A stretch of 64,000 nt of DNA from Zavarzinella sp. (GCA_041399155.1 JAWKTI010000005.1:329140-393139), one strand, 5' to 3'; counted from the first letter of the stretch, positions 1 to 8,503 are shown. Notes: generated by a model not told the origin, from the sequence alone. Made by a program: numbers and translations.

Positions 1-858
1 GCGGTCTAGCCGTTCATCAATTAACAGTGAGTGAGTGCTACCGTGCATTTTAATCACTGACATGATCGCGTTTGCTGTCAACGCACTGTGTGGCAAGCTT
101 TTGCCTTCTTCCATTGAAAAAACACGGGTTTTTATTCCTTCTGCTTCAAAACTTCGTTCGATTAAATCATCAAAATTGAATGTAAATACTGTTCGTATAC
201 TCAACAATCGGCACAAAAATACAAGATATCTTTGACCCAGGTTTGGCTCTTTTGCAAGGCCCATCGCTGCAAAGAGTGAGTCAGCATAGTCTGCATTAAA
301 TCGAGTAATGTGCTGGATTAGTTTTCGCCAGTCACCATATATACCAAAGTGCTTGCTATCACTATACACTTTGTCGAATTCTTCCCGTCCTACATTGTAT
401 TTTTTTGTAATAGTCTTTACTAATTCTTCATAGTTGTACCAACTATTTGGATTTATTATTTTAGCAATTTCTGTTAGTTTTTCAGGAATTACATCTGATA
501 TTTTCTTTGAATCTTGTTTCAGGATCCGTGATAGTTCTTGATACAAGAAAAACCGATCTGGCCAGCCATAATCCTCTATTAGATTCCACGTTTTCTTAAA
601 ATACCGTTCCTTGATCTTTTCTTTCATTTCTTTAGGAAGCATCTTCTTACCTTGGAAGGGGCAGTATTCTTCCGATATTGCGTAGATTGATGCGAGATAA
701 TGAACAATGCTTTTCAAAACTGGAAAGCCTGAAGCTGCAGATAGGCCTGCGCCAACAATCGGCACTATTGGTCGTTTGCTATACCATGCTTCTCGAATTT
801 GGTCTACAACTTTTCGATGATCTTCGAACGACAAAGGAATTTTAGAATGGGTGGACAT
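1..858 (-). CDS. SIR2-like NAD-binding domain protein, N-terminal part (cut by window edge)
   Basis: An open frame of 286 codons runs from ATG at 858 to base 1 without a stop, so the C-terminal part lies outside the window. Visible motifs fit the SIR2-like family (SIR2_2 type): a nucleotide-binding loop GAGLSAASGFP at residues 36-46, FTFNFDD at 225-231, and KMHG at 270-273, where the histidine is at the usual catalytic position. In bacteria this family often forms the NAD-hydrolysing half of anti-phage proteins (established for ThsA, DSR and SIR2-pAgo systems). Whether this protein cleaves NAD is inference. The gene is richer in AT than its neighbours and lies 60 bp upstream of unrelated glycosyltransferase genes, which suggests acquisition. 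No clear ribosome site is seen. A metabolic deacetylase is less likely because the zinc-binding cysteines of true sirtuins are not seen. Confidence 0.75.
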   Translation of the reverse strand, partial: MSTHSKIPLSFEDHRKVVDQIREAWYSKRPIVPIVGAGLSAASGFPVLKSIVHYLASIYAISEEYCPFQGKKMLPKEMKEKIKERYFKKTWNLIEDYGWPDRFFLYQELSRILKQDSKKISDVIPEKLTEIAKIINPNSWYNYEELVKTITKKYNVGREEFDKVYSDSKHFGIYGDWRKLIQHITRFNADYADSLFAAMGLAKEPNLGQRYLVFLCRLLSIRTVFTFNFDDLIERSFEAEGIKTRVFSMEEGKSLPHSALTANAIMSVIKMHGSTHSLLIDERLDR

Positions 859-918
859 ATTATTATCTCTGTAAATAACACGTTTAGGTTATTGTCAGAC
901 AATAATTTGTCTATTCTT

Positions 919-2073
919 TTACCAATTTTCTGCTAGGCCCGCGTATAGTTCTTCAAATTCTCGCAGCATCACTTTACGTGCGTACTGTTCTTCCACCCGT
1001 GTGCGGGCGTTGCGGCCCATCTTGCGGGTGGTTTCCGGATTATCGATCAGCGTTTCAAGGCTTTTTTGCAGTGCCCCATCTACATTGGCGGGGATCACAT
1101 GACCGTCGACATTGTGGCGAATCAATTGGCTGTTGTTGCCGACATCGGTTACCACAATCCCACGTGCGGCTGCCATGTATTCCAGCACCGCATTCGACAT
1201 CGATTCTGACGTGGAACAAAGCACAGCCACATCGAGCCCACCCAGATAGTGGGGGATATCTTCACATTTGCCCAACAGTTGGAACGATCCCCCAAGGTTC
1301 AGGCGGGCAATCTCTGCCTCCAGGTGCGGTCGAAGTGGACCTTCACCTGCAACCGAAAATTTTACCGATCTCCTTGTGCTGCATAGCTTTGCGGCAACTC
1401 GGATGAAACTTTCTACGTTCTTTACGTCCCGCAGGTTGGCCACCATCCCCACGTGGACGGTGGGGCCAAATTTAGGTACAGGTAATCCCGAAAAACGTTC
1501 CATATCCACGCCATTGGCAATCACACGCACCTTCCAGGCGGGCACATTCTCACGTTCAATCAACTGTTCACGTGCTTGTGGGCTGTTGGTCAGCGTCAGG
1601 CGACACAGTTTTTCCAGTCCTTTGCCCAGCCACTGTTGCCGAGGGGTCAACCAGTAGCCAGTATTATTTCGCACGCGAATAATGTGACGGATCCCTGCCA
1701 GTTTCGCCAGTGGCACCGAAAAGTAGCAACTATCCAGAAAATAGGTCTGAAGAATCTGAACTTTGTGCTGCCGCCAGAAACTTAACAATCTGCTTGCAGC
1801 AGGCAACGATCGCAAACCGATCAAGTGCTGCACCCCAAGGTGAATCGTGGGCACATCCGCAGCCAGTTCCTGCTCCAGCGGCGAAACGGTATCTCGCAGT
1901 ATCGTCAGGGTGGGTAAGAACTTACGTCGATCTAACCCGTTGATTAGCGCCAATAACTGTGACTCGGTCCCCGCACGGTTCAGTTCGTCGATGACAAAGT
2001 TAATGCCCACGACGCCAGTAGTGCGATGATGAGTTTTTTTTAACAAATTGCCCAGTGAATTGCCCGTCAACAT
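919..2073 (-). CDS. Glycosyltransferase family 4 (GT-B fold)
   Basis: A protein of about 384 aa with the two-Rossmann layout of family 4 glycosyltransferases: an N-terminal acceptor domain opening with VVGINFVIDELNRAGTESQ, and a C-terminal donor domain with HVGMVANLRDVKN and the donor-binding stretch STSESMSNAVLEYMA, whose final E matches the EX7E region. It probably adds a sugar to a lipid-linked exopolysaccharide or O-antigen at the cytoplasmic membrane face; the sugar is unknown. ATG at 2073 is preferred over GTG at 2079 because an AGGAGG at 2083-2088 lies 9 nt upstream of the ATG. The start overlaps the end of the upstream glycosyltransferase, so the two are translationally coupled. A 75-bp piece of this gene (about 1339-1412) is duplicated at 4719-4792. 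Confidence 0.9.
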   Translation of the reverse strand: MLTGNSLGNLLKKTHHRTTGVVGINFVIDELNRAGTESQLLALINGLDRRKFLPTLTILRDTVSPLEQELAADVPTIHLGVQHLIGLRSLPAASRLLSFWRQHKVQILQTYFLDSCYFSVPLAKLAGIRHIIRVRNNTGYWLTPRQQWLGKGLEKLCRLTLTNSPQAREQLIERENVPAWKVRVIANGVDMERFSGLPVPKFGPTVHVGMVANLRDVKNVESFIRVAAKLCSTRRSVKFSVAGEGPLRPHLEAEIARLNLGGSFQLLGKCEDIPHYLGGLDVAVLCSTSESMSNAVLEYMAAARGIVVTDVGNNSQLIRHNVDGHVIPANVDGALQKSLETLIDNPETTRKMGRNARTRVEEQYARKVMLREFEELYAGLAENW

Positions 2074-3203
2074 ACCCACGTGCCTCCTGCACTGGGAACT
2101 GCCACCAGTTCCTCGAATAACTCAACGTATTTCGCCGCCTGCCCACGGAAGGAAAACTCGTGGACAACATGCTCCTGGGCGTTTTCTACCAACTGTTCCG
2201 CACGGTGCGGGTTTTTCATCAGCCAGATAATCTGGCGGGAAATCTCATTTTCCTGTTCGGGTGGCACCAGCAGGCCGGTTTCCAGGTGCTTCACAATTTC
2301 GGGCGTACCACCGACAGCCGTTGCAATAGTGGGAATCCGGCGTGCGGCTGCTTCCAGAGCAATATTCGGCAATCCTTCCGTAAGTGACGGCAGTATCATT
2401 ACTTGCGCCATCGCCAGCAATTGATCCACGTCGGTGCGGAAGCCCAGCAACCTCACATGATCGTGCAGCATGTGGTGGCGTATGAATTCTTCAATGGCCC
2501 CACGTTCAGGTCCTTCGCCGCACAGCAATAGTAAGACGTTGGGGTGCTGTTTCACCAGTTCCACCATCGACTTCACCAGATACATGTAGCCTTTTTCGGG
2601 ACTGAGGCGACCCGCACCCAGAATGACATATCGATCGTGGGGCACCACGTTCGCCAGTTTTTCACGCTGCGAATGATGAAGAGGCTCTAATAATTCGTCC
2701 CGCATTGCGTTCTTGATGACGCGAATTTTGCTGGCAGGCACACCCGTTTTCCGCACACGACGTGCCTGTTCGGTGGAGACGCACACCACGCGATTCATGC
2801 AACGCAGGTGCTTGCGATCGAGCCAGTCGTAAAACTGCACTTTCCAGGTTTCGCCGGTCCAGCCACGGGAAACTGCCACACACGGCACATTCGTGGTGCG
2901 TGCTGCAAGTCGGCCCAGCAGATTGGATTTGTAGCCGTGACAGAGCAGCACATCGGCATCGATCTGGCGAATCAGTTGCGAAATATCCCCCACAGCCTGT
3001 TGCAGGTGGGGAGTATCGGACTTGATGCGGTACGATTCGAAGCCTGCCTCGCGTGTTTTTTCCAGAAATGGCTGGCAGCGGCCATTTTCGGCAAAACTGG
3101 CAAAAAAGGTCTGATATTCAAACGGCAGTGCCTGAGCCAGACCAAGCATCTGGCGTTCTGGCCCACCCCAGAAGGTGCTGGCGGTCAAATGAAGTATTTT
3201 CAT
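2067..3203 (-). CDS. Glycosyltransferase family 4 (GT-B fold)
   Basis: The ATG at 3203 begins MKILHLTASTFWGGPERQ, a typical family 4 glycosyltransferase N-terminus with the glycine-rich loop. A longer frame to 3260 adds 19 residues of non-coding character and is rejected. The donor domain shows ILGAGRLSPEKGY and PSLTEGLPNIALEAAA, where the E-X7-E pattern binds the nucleotide-sugar. The length of 378 aa is normal. First gene of a two-gene operon; its stop overlaps the start of the next glycosyltransferase. Likely role: polysaccharide or glycoconjugate assembly in the cytoplasm, donor unknown. The upstream region (3220-3317) carries a 16-bp dyad and is repeated almost identically at 4794-4891. 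Confidence 0.9.
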   Translation of the reverse strand: MKILHLTASTFWGGPERQMLGLAQALPFEYQTFFASFAENGRCQPFLEKTREAGFESYRIKSDTPHLQQAVGDISQLIRQIDADVLLCHGYKSNLLGRLAARTTNVPCVAVSRGWTGETWKVQFYDWLDRKHLRCMNRVVCVSTEQARRVRKTGVPASKIRVIKNAMRDELLEPLHHSQREKLANVVPHDRYVILGAGRLSPEKGYMYLVKSMVELVKQHPNVLLLLCGEGPERGAIEEFIRHHMLHDHVRLLGFRTDVDQLLAMAQVMILPSLTEGLPNIALEAAARRIPTIATAVGGTPEIVKHLETGLLVPPEQENEISRQIIWLMKNPHRAEQLVENAQEHVVHEFSFRGQAAKYVELFEELVAVPSAGGTWVC

Positions 3204-3298
3204 GATGCATCCGTGCGTCGATGGTGATGGCGTCGGGTCGGGCAATCCACGCCCACCCATTGTGGCATATTATCGCAAATCGTACCAGAGGAAAAATG

Positions 3299-3314
3299 AT
3301 GAGAGGAAACTCAT
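3299..3314. promoter_or_regulatory. 16-bp dyad ATGAGA-N6-TCAT upstream of glycosyltransferase operon
   Basis: ATGAG and CTCAT form perfect 5-bp arms. The dyad is flanked by A and T runs, so the hairpin can be drawn larger. It lies 96-111 nt upstream of the glycosyltransferase start at 3203. Related sites are at 4873, 10858, 12317, 24971 and 27261. It could be an operator or an RNA hairpin; this is inference. Confidence 0.4.
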
Positions 3315-3352
3315 TTTTTGTCGGTAGGTATTAGATGTTTTCAATATCATTG

Positions 3353-4375
3353 TCACCGAAATACTTTACACTTGGGTAAAGCCTTCTGAAGTGCAGCTAC
3401 GCCGGCATTCGTCACCTTAGTGTTAAATATGTTGAGCGATTGCAAGTTATTTAAACTGTCCAACTCCACAAGACCTGCGTCCGTCAATCCCGTGCCGTAA
3501 AGGTCCAGTTTTTGCAAGTTTTTGAGCCCCACCAACACCTTCAGCCCTGCATCAGTCACGTTTGTACCGCCCAGGTTAAGAGACTTCAAGTTTTTTAGCC
3601 CAGCCAGCTCTTTCAGCCCTGCATCAGTTACCTTTGTACCGCCCAGATTAAGAGACTGCAAGTTTTTTAGCCCGGCCAGTTCTTTCAGACCAACATCCGT
3701 CACTTTAGTGCTGTACAATTCCAGCGTATGCAAGCCTGTTAGCCCGGACAACGCTTTTAATCCAGAGTCCGTCACTGGAGTAAGGCGTAATTCGAGTGTT
3801 TGCAAATTCGGGAAGTTGGAGAGTTCTTTCAGTCCCGCGTCCGTTATTGGCGTGCCTCTGAGGTGTAAGGATCGTAAGTTTTTGAGCCCGGCCAGCTCTT
3901 TTAATCCCGGGCCTGAAACCATAGTGTTTGATAAATCGAGCAATTGCAAGTATTTGAGCCCTGCCAAATCTTTCAGTCCTTCTTCGGTCACTTTGGTGGA
4001 GCCAAGGTCAAGGCAAAAAGGCAGTTCGGGTGCGGGCAGTTTAGTGAGGATGTTATCCGGCCAAAGTTTAAATTGGAAGGCCGGGGTCGGTGCTTCGAGG
4101 CTATCCGGTTTCGAGTGAAAGGCAACCAAGTTGCCGTAGTAGTCCTTGCCAATCCAACCTACTTCGGCACCCGCTTGCCGCCAAGCCTCCGCAGTAGCTT
4201 TGTCGAAGGAGCCGATCAGCGGCGGCTCTGCGCCTGCCAGTCCTGATAGACAGACGCATGATGTTGCCAACACAATCAATGCAGCAAGTGGCCACGCGTG
4301 ATCGGGACGAAACCAACAGGTCGACAGACTACGTAACAACACTCTTGGCTTCAGATCTGAAAATGCATCGGTCAA
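3353..4375 (-). CDS. Secreted leucine-rich repeat protein
   Basis: 340 aa. After an N-terminal hydrophobic stretch (about residues 30-50, ending GLAGA) come about nine 24-residue repeats of the pattern LKxLAGLKNLxSLxLxxTxVTDAG, the ribonuclease-inhibitor/GALA-like LRR type common in planctomycetes. Such solenoids mediate protein binding; the partner is unknown. The start is TTG at 4375, with GGAG 7 nt upstream; GTG at 4342 is the alternative. Several repeats are nearly identical at DNA level (72-bp units around 3530-3700), pointing to recent repeat expansion. Transcribed alone, with the glycosyltransferase operon downstream on the same strand. Surface or periplasmic location is inferred from the signal-like segment. 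Confidence 0.85.
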   Translation of the reverse strand: MTDAFSDLKPRVLLRSLSTCWFRPDHAWPLAALIVLATSCVCLSGLAGAEPPLIGSFDKATAEAWRQAGAEVGWIGKDYYGNLVAFHSKPDSLEAPTPAFQFKLWPDNILTKLPAPELPFCLDLGSTKVTEEGLKDLAGLKYLQLLDLSNTMVSGPGLKELAGLKNLRSLHLRGTPITDAGLKELSNFPNLQTLELRLTPVTDSGLKALSGLTGLHTLELYSTKVTDVGLKELAGLKNLQSLNLGGTKVTDAGLKELAGLKNLKSLNLGGTNVTDAGLKVLVGLKNLQKLDLYGTGLTDAGLVELDSLNNLQSLNIFNTKVTNAGVAALQKALPKCKVFR

Positions 4376-4718
4376 GGTCTATCTCCAATTTGGATCAAAC
4401 AACTGAGTTCGTCAGCAGAATCTGTTGGAATACTGACGGGTGACGAACCAAACTAAGCCGACTATTTTAATAATTAACTTCTGCGTAGAAAGTTAACGTG
4501 CCAGTCAACATTGTGTCGTATCAAGTGACTATTTTTGCATATATCAATTACCACTATCCAATGTACGCAGCCATATATTCCAACACCGCCTGTTATATCG
4601 ATTCCGATGCGGAACAATGCACTGCCTCATCCATTCCACCACGAAAGTGGGGAATAGAATTGGAAATAGTCTCACTGGTCCAGGCGAGATATATGTGCCT
4701 TCTGGTAAGTCAATGCAA

Positions 4719-4891
4719 ACCTTCACCAGCAACGGAAAACTTTAACGATTTCTTTGTGCTGCATTGGTTTGCGGCAACTCGGATGAAACTTTTGATGGTG
4801 ATGGCGTCGGGTCGGGCAATCCACGCCCACCCATTGTGGCATATTATCGCAAATCGTACCAGAGGAAAAATGATGAGAGAAAATTCATTTT
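4719..4891 (+). repeat. Chimeric relic copied from the glycosyltransferase operon
   Basis: Bases 4719-4792 match 1339-1412 (inside the downstream glycosyltransferase gene) with scattered mismatches. Bases 4794-4891 match 3220-3317 (upstream region of the operon) with about two mismatches. Both pieces keep their order and orientation, and the roughly 1.8 kb between them is missing. The simplest reading is a direct duplication of the operon followed by an internal deletion. The remaining intergenic sequence 4376-4718 shows no gene. The relic supplies part of the upstream region of the beta-helix gene at 5048, including one copy of the ATGAGA-N6-TCAT dyad at 4873-4888. Confidence 0.8.
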
Positions 4892-5047
4892 CCCATTTGC
4901 AGCACTGAATTGGACATCTATTGCTGCATCATGGCCTTTCTTTTTTTACTCATCAGTTGGCAACATTATGGGTGCTTTTCATTTTACCCTGTGGTAGCAT
5001 CATTTTCTCGCCGGGTATTCCATGAAATTCCGCCCCACCACATAGCT

Positions 5048-6607
5048 ATGAAAATCCTCTCATTTTCGACTGTGCTTATCCTTGCATCGGTTGTCGGTGC
5101 CGCACCGATCCATGTTCCCAAAGATCATCAGACAATTCAGGCAGCCATCGATGCGGCTAAACCAGGTGATATCGTGCTGGTGGCACCCGGAAAATATCTG
5201 GAACGCCTGAAATTGAAGCCGGGAATCACTTTACGCAGTTCCGGAGAAGAACCTCACAAATCAGAACGCGTGTGGGAGCGTGCCAAGGTAACCATTATTG
5301 ATGGCGGGGGAACGAATGGCAACGCACCCGGCGTGCAGATGGCAGAAAATTCGGTACTGGAAGGGTTTACCATCACGAATGTGGGCAAGTACGATGAGGC
5401 AATCTGGCAAAAACATGCCACCACGCAAGGTGAAGAACTGGGCGATGAGGAGGGATCGGTGCAGGCGGAAGGCACCATTCCTGCGATCAGTATCCCCAAT
5501 GTCACCTGCCAGGTAATGCGGTGTGTGGTACATCATAATGGCGATGTGGGTATCGCCGTTTCTGGTAAAGGACCAGCACCTGCACACGCACTGGTAACGC
5601 TGAATCACTGTTACCGCAATATGGGTGGTGGGATTGGTGTGGCGATGAATGCAGAACCAATCATCCTGGAAAACCTTTGTGAAGAGAATCTGCGGGCAGG
5701 AATCGGTTGTCGCCAGGCCAACCCCACCATTCAGAAAAATATCTGCAAAAAAAATATTCGGGCGGGAATTGGCTGTCGCGAAGGTGCCCAGCCGATCATT
5801 CGAGAAAATAAATGCTCCCAGAATCTGCGGGCAGGAATTGGCATACGAATGGAAAACACCAAGCCGATTGTCCTGCGAAATGAGTGCTTTGAAAATGAAA
5901 TGGCGGGAATTGGCTGTCGTGACGGGGCAAGTCCGGTCATTCGAGATAATCACTGTCACCACAACAAGATGGCGGGAATCGGCTGTCGAGATGGGGCAAA
6001 ACCCCTGATTATCGGGAATGAATGCCGAGACAACAAAATGGCGGGGATCGGCATGCAGGGGAAAGCCAATGCCACTATCATGAACAACCAGGTTCACGAT
6101 AATCTTCTGGTGGCGATTGGGGTGACCGAAGAATCCACGGCGACCATCATCAGCAATGTCCTTTCACGCAAAGGTGGGATGCCCCCACTTCTGGCGGTAA
6201 AAGACCAATCAACTGCCCACATTCAGAAAAACCAGTTCCATGGCGGTGGGGTCGCGGGCCTGCTGATTCAGGGAAAAGTGACCGTACTGCAAAATGAATT
6301 TACAGGAATTGGTGAAAAACAGGGTACGGCGATCTGGATCTGGGAAAAATCCGATGCCACCATACAAGAAAACCGGATTTCTGGATATCGCACAGCCGTT
6401 CGGGCAGGCAAATCGGCCGTTCTGATAGTGGGAAATCACGCAGAGCAATTTCAGGGTACTGCCTTCTCCATTGCAGATTGCCCCACCGCTGTTATCACAG
6501 GGAACCGTGGCTGCACCGATCACAACAAAGTCAAGCTGGTTGAGGTCACTGGCATGCCGGGGATTACCCACGATAATGAGCTGGAAACCACCCCACTCCG
6601 AAAGTGA
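5048..6607 (+). CDS. Secreted right-handed beta-helix protein (NosD/pectate-lyase-like fold)
   Basis: The ATG at 5048 opens MKILSFSTVLILASVVGAAP, a clear signal peptide; the longer frame from 4910 runs through the relic repeat and is rejected. The mature protein starts HVPKDHQTIQAAIDAA, the usual N-cap of parallel beta-helix proteins (Beta_helix/NosD type). Residues about 200-357 hold six or seven consecutive coils of about 23 residues with the pattern N-x-AGIGCR-x-P-I-x-N-x-C. Cysteine recurs at two fixed positions per coil, forming apparent cysteine ladders along the helix. Total about 519 aa. Family members bind or cleave polysaccharides or bind copper; no catalytic residues can be assigned. 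Export to periplasm or surface is likely. Monocistronic. Confidence 0.85.
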   Translation: MKILSFSTVLILASVVGAAPIHVPKDHQTIQAAIDAAKPGDIVLVAPGKYLERLKLKPGITLRSSGEEPHKSERVWERAKVTIIDGGGTNGNAPGVQMAENSVLEGFTITNVGKYDEAIWQKHATTQGEELGDEEGSVQAEGTIPAISIPNVTCQVMRCVVHHNGDVGIAVSGKGPAPAHALVTLNHCYRNMGGGIGVAMNAEPIILENLCEENLRAGIGCRQANPTIQKNICKKNIRAGIGCREGAQPIIRENKCSQNLRAGIGIRMENTKPIVLRNECFENEMAGIGCRDGASPVIRDNHCHHNKMAGIGCRDGAKPLIIGNECRDNKMAGIGMQGKANATIMNNQVHDNLLVAIGVTEESTATIISNVLSRKGGMPPLLAVKDQSTAHIQKNQFHGGGVAGLLIQGKVTVLQNEFTGIGEKQGTAIWIWEKSDATIQENRISGYRTAVRAGKSAVLIVGNHAEQFQGTAFSIADCPTAVITGNRGCTDHNKVKLVEVTGMPGITHDNELETTPLRK

Positions 6608-6753
6608 GTAGTGGATCCGCTTAAGGCCCCACCGCTGAATAACGGGTCGCGATTCCTGATCCTATCGCTTACCTAAGCCACTTGCAGCCGACTTCACTTT
6701 TAAAAATGTTCTGAGCGGTAGTCGTCCGCTCCATGCCTTGGTTTCAAAACAGT

Positions 6754-7665
6754 TCACCACCAACTTTCTCTATTATTTTGCCAATTATCCAGAGATTCTC
6801 TACGTTGGCGCCAAGTGGAAGGGATACCATCCAGGCCTGTTCGCATAGCTAGAATACCTCCTACGATGGCGCAGGTTGTATCTCGATCGCCAAGACCTCT
6901 TACAGTTGACCAGATGGCCTCTTCATAATTATTGAAATGCCTTGAAGCAACCCACAAACAAAAAGGAACTGTATCTTGAGATGACATGGCTGTACCGTTA
7001 CCCAGTGCTGAAACAGCCGTTTCGATTGAATAAGAAAAAGGAAGATTAATTGCTCTACCAATTTTGTTCCGTGTGTCAGATTCAGGTATGTTAGCGTAGA
7101 TATAACTTAATAATGAGTAATCATCTAATTCAACCAACCTATTATTCCACATCCATGCTGATGCCAAAGCAACTGCCAAGGCCCCCATTTGTCCCTCTAC
7201 ATTTGAATGTGTAATCTCTGCCGACAATATTGCATTGATTCTTAGCGCATCAATGTCATCGGAAAAAAATGCGCCAAGCGGCGCTATGCGCATTGCAGCT
7301 CCGTTACCATGGGAGCCCTTGCCGTCAAACACTGCTCTTGAGATGGACTTCCAGTTTTCACCATTATTCAAGGCTTGTAGGATACGGTGGGCTGTACCAC
7401 CATAACCACGACTAGGGTTTATCTGATAATATGCTGCAAACCGTTCGGCCAATCTTTCTTGATTGACCTGGCCAAACTCTTGTAATATTTCAAATAGTGC
7501 AATAGCCATAATCGAATCATCTGTTATATGCCAAGGAGTGGCGGGGATATTTCTACATTCGATATTAGAAATCACATCTTCTACATGGCCAAAAAATTGT
7601 TGCCCGAATGCATCACCCACAGATAAGCCTTCTAATGAAATCATAGCCCTTTCAATTGGATTCAT
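6754..7665 (-). CDS. ADP-ribosylglycohydrolase family protein (DraG/ARH type)
   Basis: About 303 aa from ATG at 7665; a GTG at 7686 would add seven residues. ARH/DraG signatures are present: TDDS at about residues 48-51 (first metal-binding acidic cluster), GNGAAMRIAPLG in the middle, and GDRDTTCAIVGGILA near residue 260 (second cluster, usually GGDxDT). The family is a di-magnesium hydrolase that removes ADP-ribose from proteins or nucleic acid; some members are immunity proteins against ADP-ribosyltransferase toxins. No dinitrogenase reductase or transferase gene is nearby, so a DraG nitrogen role is unlikely. The gene follows a degenerate copy of the upstream repeat of its neighbour. It is richer in AT than flanking genes. 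Confidence 0.88.
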   Translation of the reverse strand: MNPIERAMISLEGLSVGDAFGQQFFGHVEDVISNIECRNIPATPWHITDDSIMAIALFEILQEFGQVNQERLAERFAAYYQINPSRGYGGTAHRILQALNNGENWKSISRAVFDGKGSHGNGAAMRIAPLGAFFSDDIDALRINAILSAEITHSNVEGQMGALAVALASAWMWNNRLVELDDYSLLSYIYANIPESDTRNKIGRAINLPFSYSIETAVSALGNGTAMSSQDTVPFCLWVASRHFNNYEEAIWSTVRGLGDRDTTCAIVGGILAMRTGLDGIPSTWRQRRESLDNWQNNRESWW

Positions 7666-7742
7666 AAGCGTGCAACCATATCTCACATCTAACGGGTTTT
7701 CAATTGTGCAGAGTAGCGGAGAGGATAATAAGAGACTCGTGC

Positions 7743-7833
7743 TTCAATCGATTACTTAGTCGACCTGTGGCCGTCACCTTTACTATATGCTCTATAGTCT
7801 ACCCGGTTAAGTTAGCCTCTGGCTGGCTTAAAG
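7743..7833 (-). repeat. Degenerate copy 2 of the 90-bp upstream repeat
   Basis: This stretch lies between the stop of the 7828 gene and the start of the ADP-ribosylglycohydrolase and is homologous to 8412-8503. A 30-bp core (7769-7798) is identical in both copies and contains a perfect inverted repeat ACTATA-N5-TATAGT. Outside the core the copies diverge. The placement upstream of two co-directional genes suggests a duplicated promoter or operator. Confidence 0.7.
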
Positions 7834-8334
7834 TTCAAGCGAAGCAGTGTCGTGTTCGGTCCTTGCAGTCAATGCCTCATGTGCGGAGATGTCGTTGGAC
7901 ATGATGTACAGTTGAAGGCTGTGCCGACCACATGCCGCTAGTAGCTCCGGTGGGAATTCTAATTCCATCTGGTCTTGGTCCATACGAACTTCGACGAACA
8001 GACGTAGCGACAAGCCCGTCGCACGCATCACTGCAATGACCTCCGGTGACCGCCGGTCGAAAAATTCGCTGGTGGCCAAGAACGCTTCCATCACGCCCCG
8101 GAAGAATGCCTCAGTTTGTGCACCAGCGTCGGCAGTCTTGTCAACATGGTCATAGTCATTGTATCGCACGACTGCGAAGTACACCATGCCAGACACCCAC
8201 TCTCCGCCATCCGCGAGTGTCGCATAGACCTCATCGGATCGAATGTTGAGCGGCGCAATAAACTCGGCGGCTGTTACACCCCGCCCGTCACCTCGGGATG
8301 CTTGAAGCCCGATAAGGATCGAGCCGACTGACAT
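7828..8334 (-). CDS. Small hypothetical protein, possibly DUF4279-like
   Basis: The start is ATG at 8334 (MSVGSILIGLQ) because AGGAGA at 8343-8348 gives an 8-nt spacing. A longer frame to 8637 overlaps the neighbouring gene, includes the upstream repeat and is rejected. The product is 168 aa, soluble and acidic. The C-terminal part LEFPPELLAACG followed by LQLYIMSND resembles the end of DUF4279 proteins (tentative). DUF4279-type proteins often sit in polymorphic-toxin immunity clusters. With the neighbouring ADP-ribosylglycohydrolase this fits an immunity-type island, but no toxin is seen. The final codons run into the degenerate repeat copy. Confidence 0.6.
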   Translation of the reverse strand: MSVGSILIGLQASRGDGRGVTAAEFIAPLNIRSDEVYATLADGGEWVSGMVYFAVVRYNDYDHVDKTADAGAQTEAFFRGVMEAFLATSEFFDRRSPEVIAVMRATGLSLRLFVEVRMDQDQMELEFPPELLAACGRHSLQLYIMSNDISAHEALTARTEHDTASLEL

Positions 8335-8411
8335 TGATTGTGTCTCCTGTGACCAACCTGGGTGCGATTGAGCAGTCTCGCGGTGTGCATGTTTTAAATA
8401 AAACGATCTCT

Positions 8412-8503
8412 GCTCCAATCGATCACTCAAGTCGCCTTTGGCCGTCACCTTTACTATATGCTCTATAGTGGACTCTAGTAAGTTCAGCAACCAGCTTAAT
8501 GTA
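8412..8503 (-). promoter_or_regulatory. Copy 1 of the 90-bp repeat, likely promoter/operator region
   Basis: It lies 78-169 nt upstream of the ATG at 8334. It contains the 30-bp core (8440-8469) shared with 7769-7798, with the inverted repeat ACTATA-N5-TATAGT. A second, overlapping dyad at 8463-8478 (CTATAGTGGACTCTAG) resembles operators of MerR-family regulators; the second copy lacks it. No regulator gene is adjacent. Confidence 0.45.

Noticed and set aside
3220..4891. Sigma-54 promoter-like sequence TGGCAT...CGCAA at 3263 and 4827
   Set aside because: The GG and GC elements are 9 nt apart instead of 10, and at 3263 it points away from the operon.
4498..4908. Plus-strand frame of 136 codons
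   Set aside because: It runs through the chimeric relic and non-coding DNA; no recognisable domain or ribosome site.
5261..6097. Minus-strand frame of 278 codons opposite the beta-helix gene
   Set aside because: A shadow of the repeated plus-strand codons; its own sequence has no family features.
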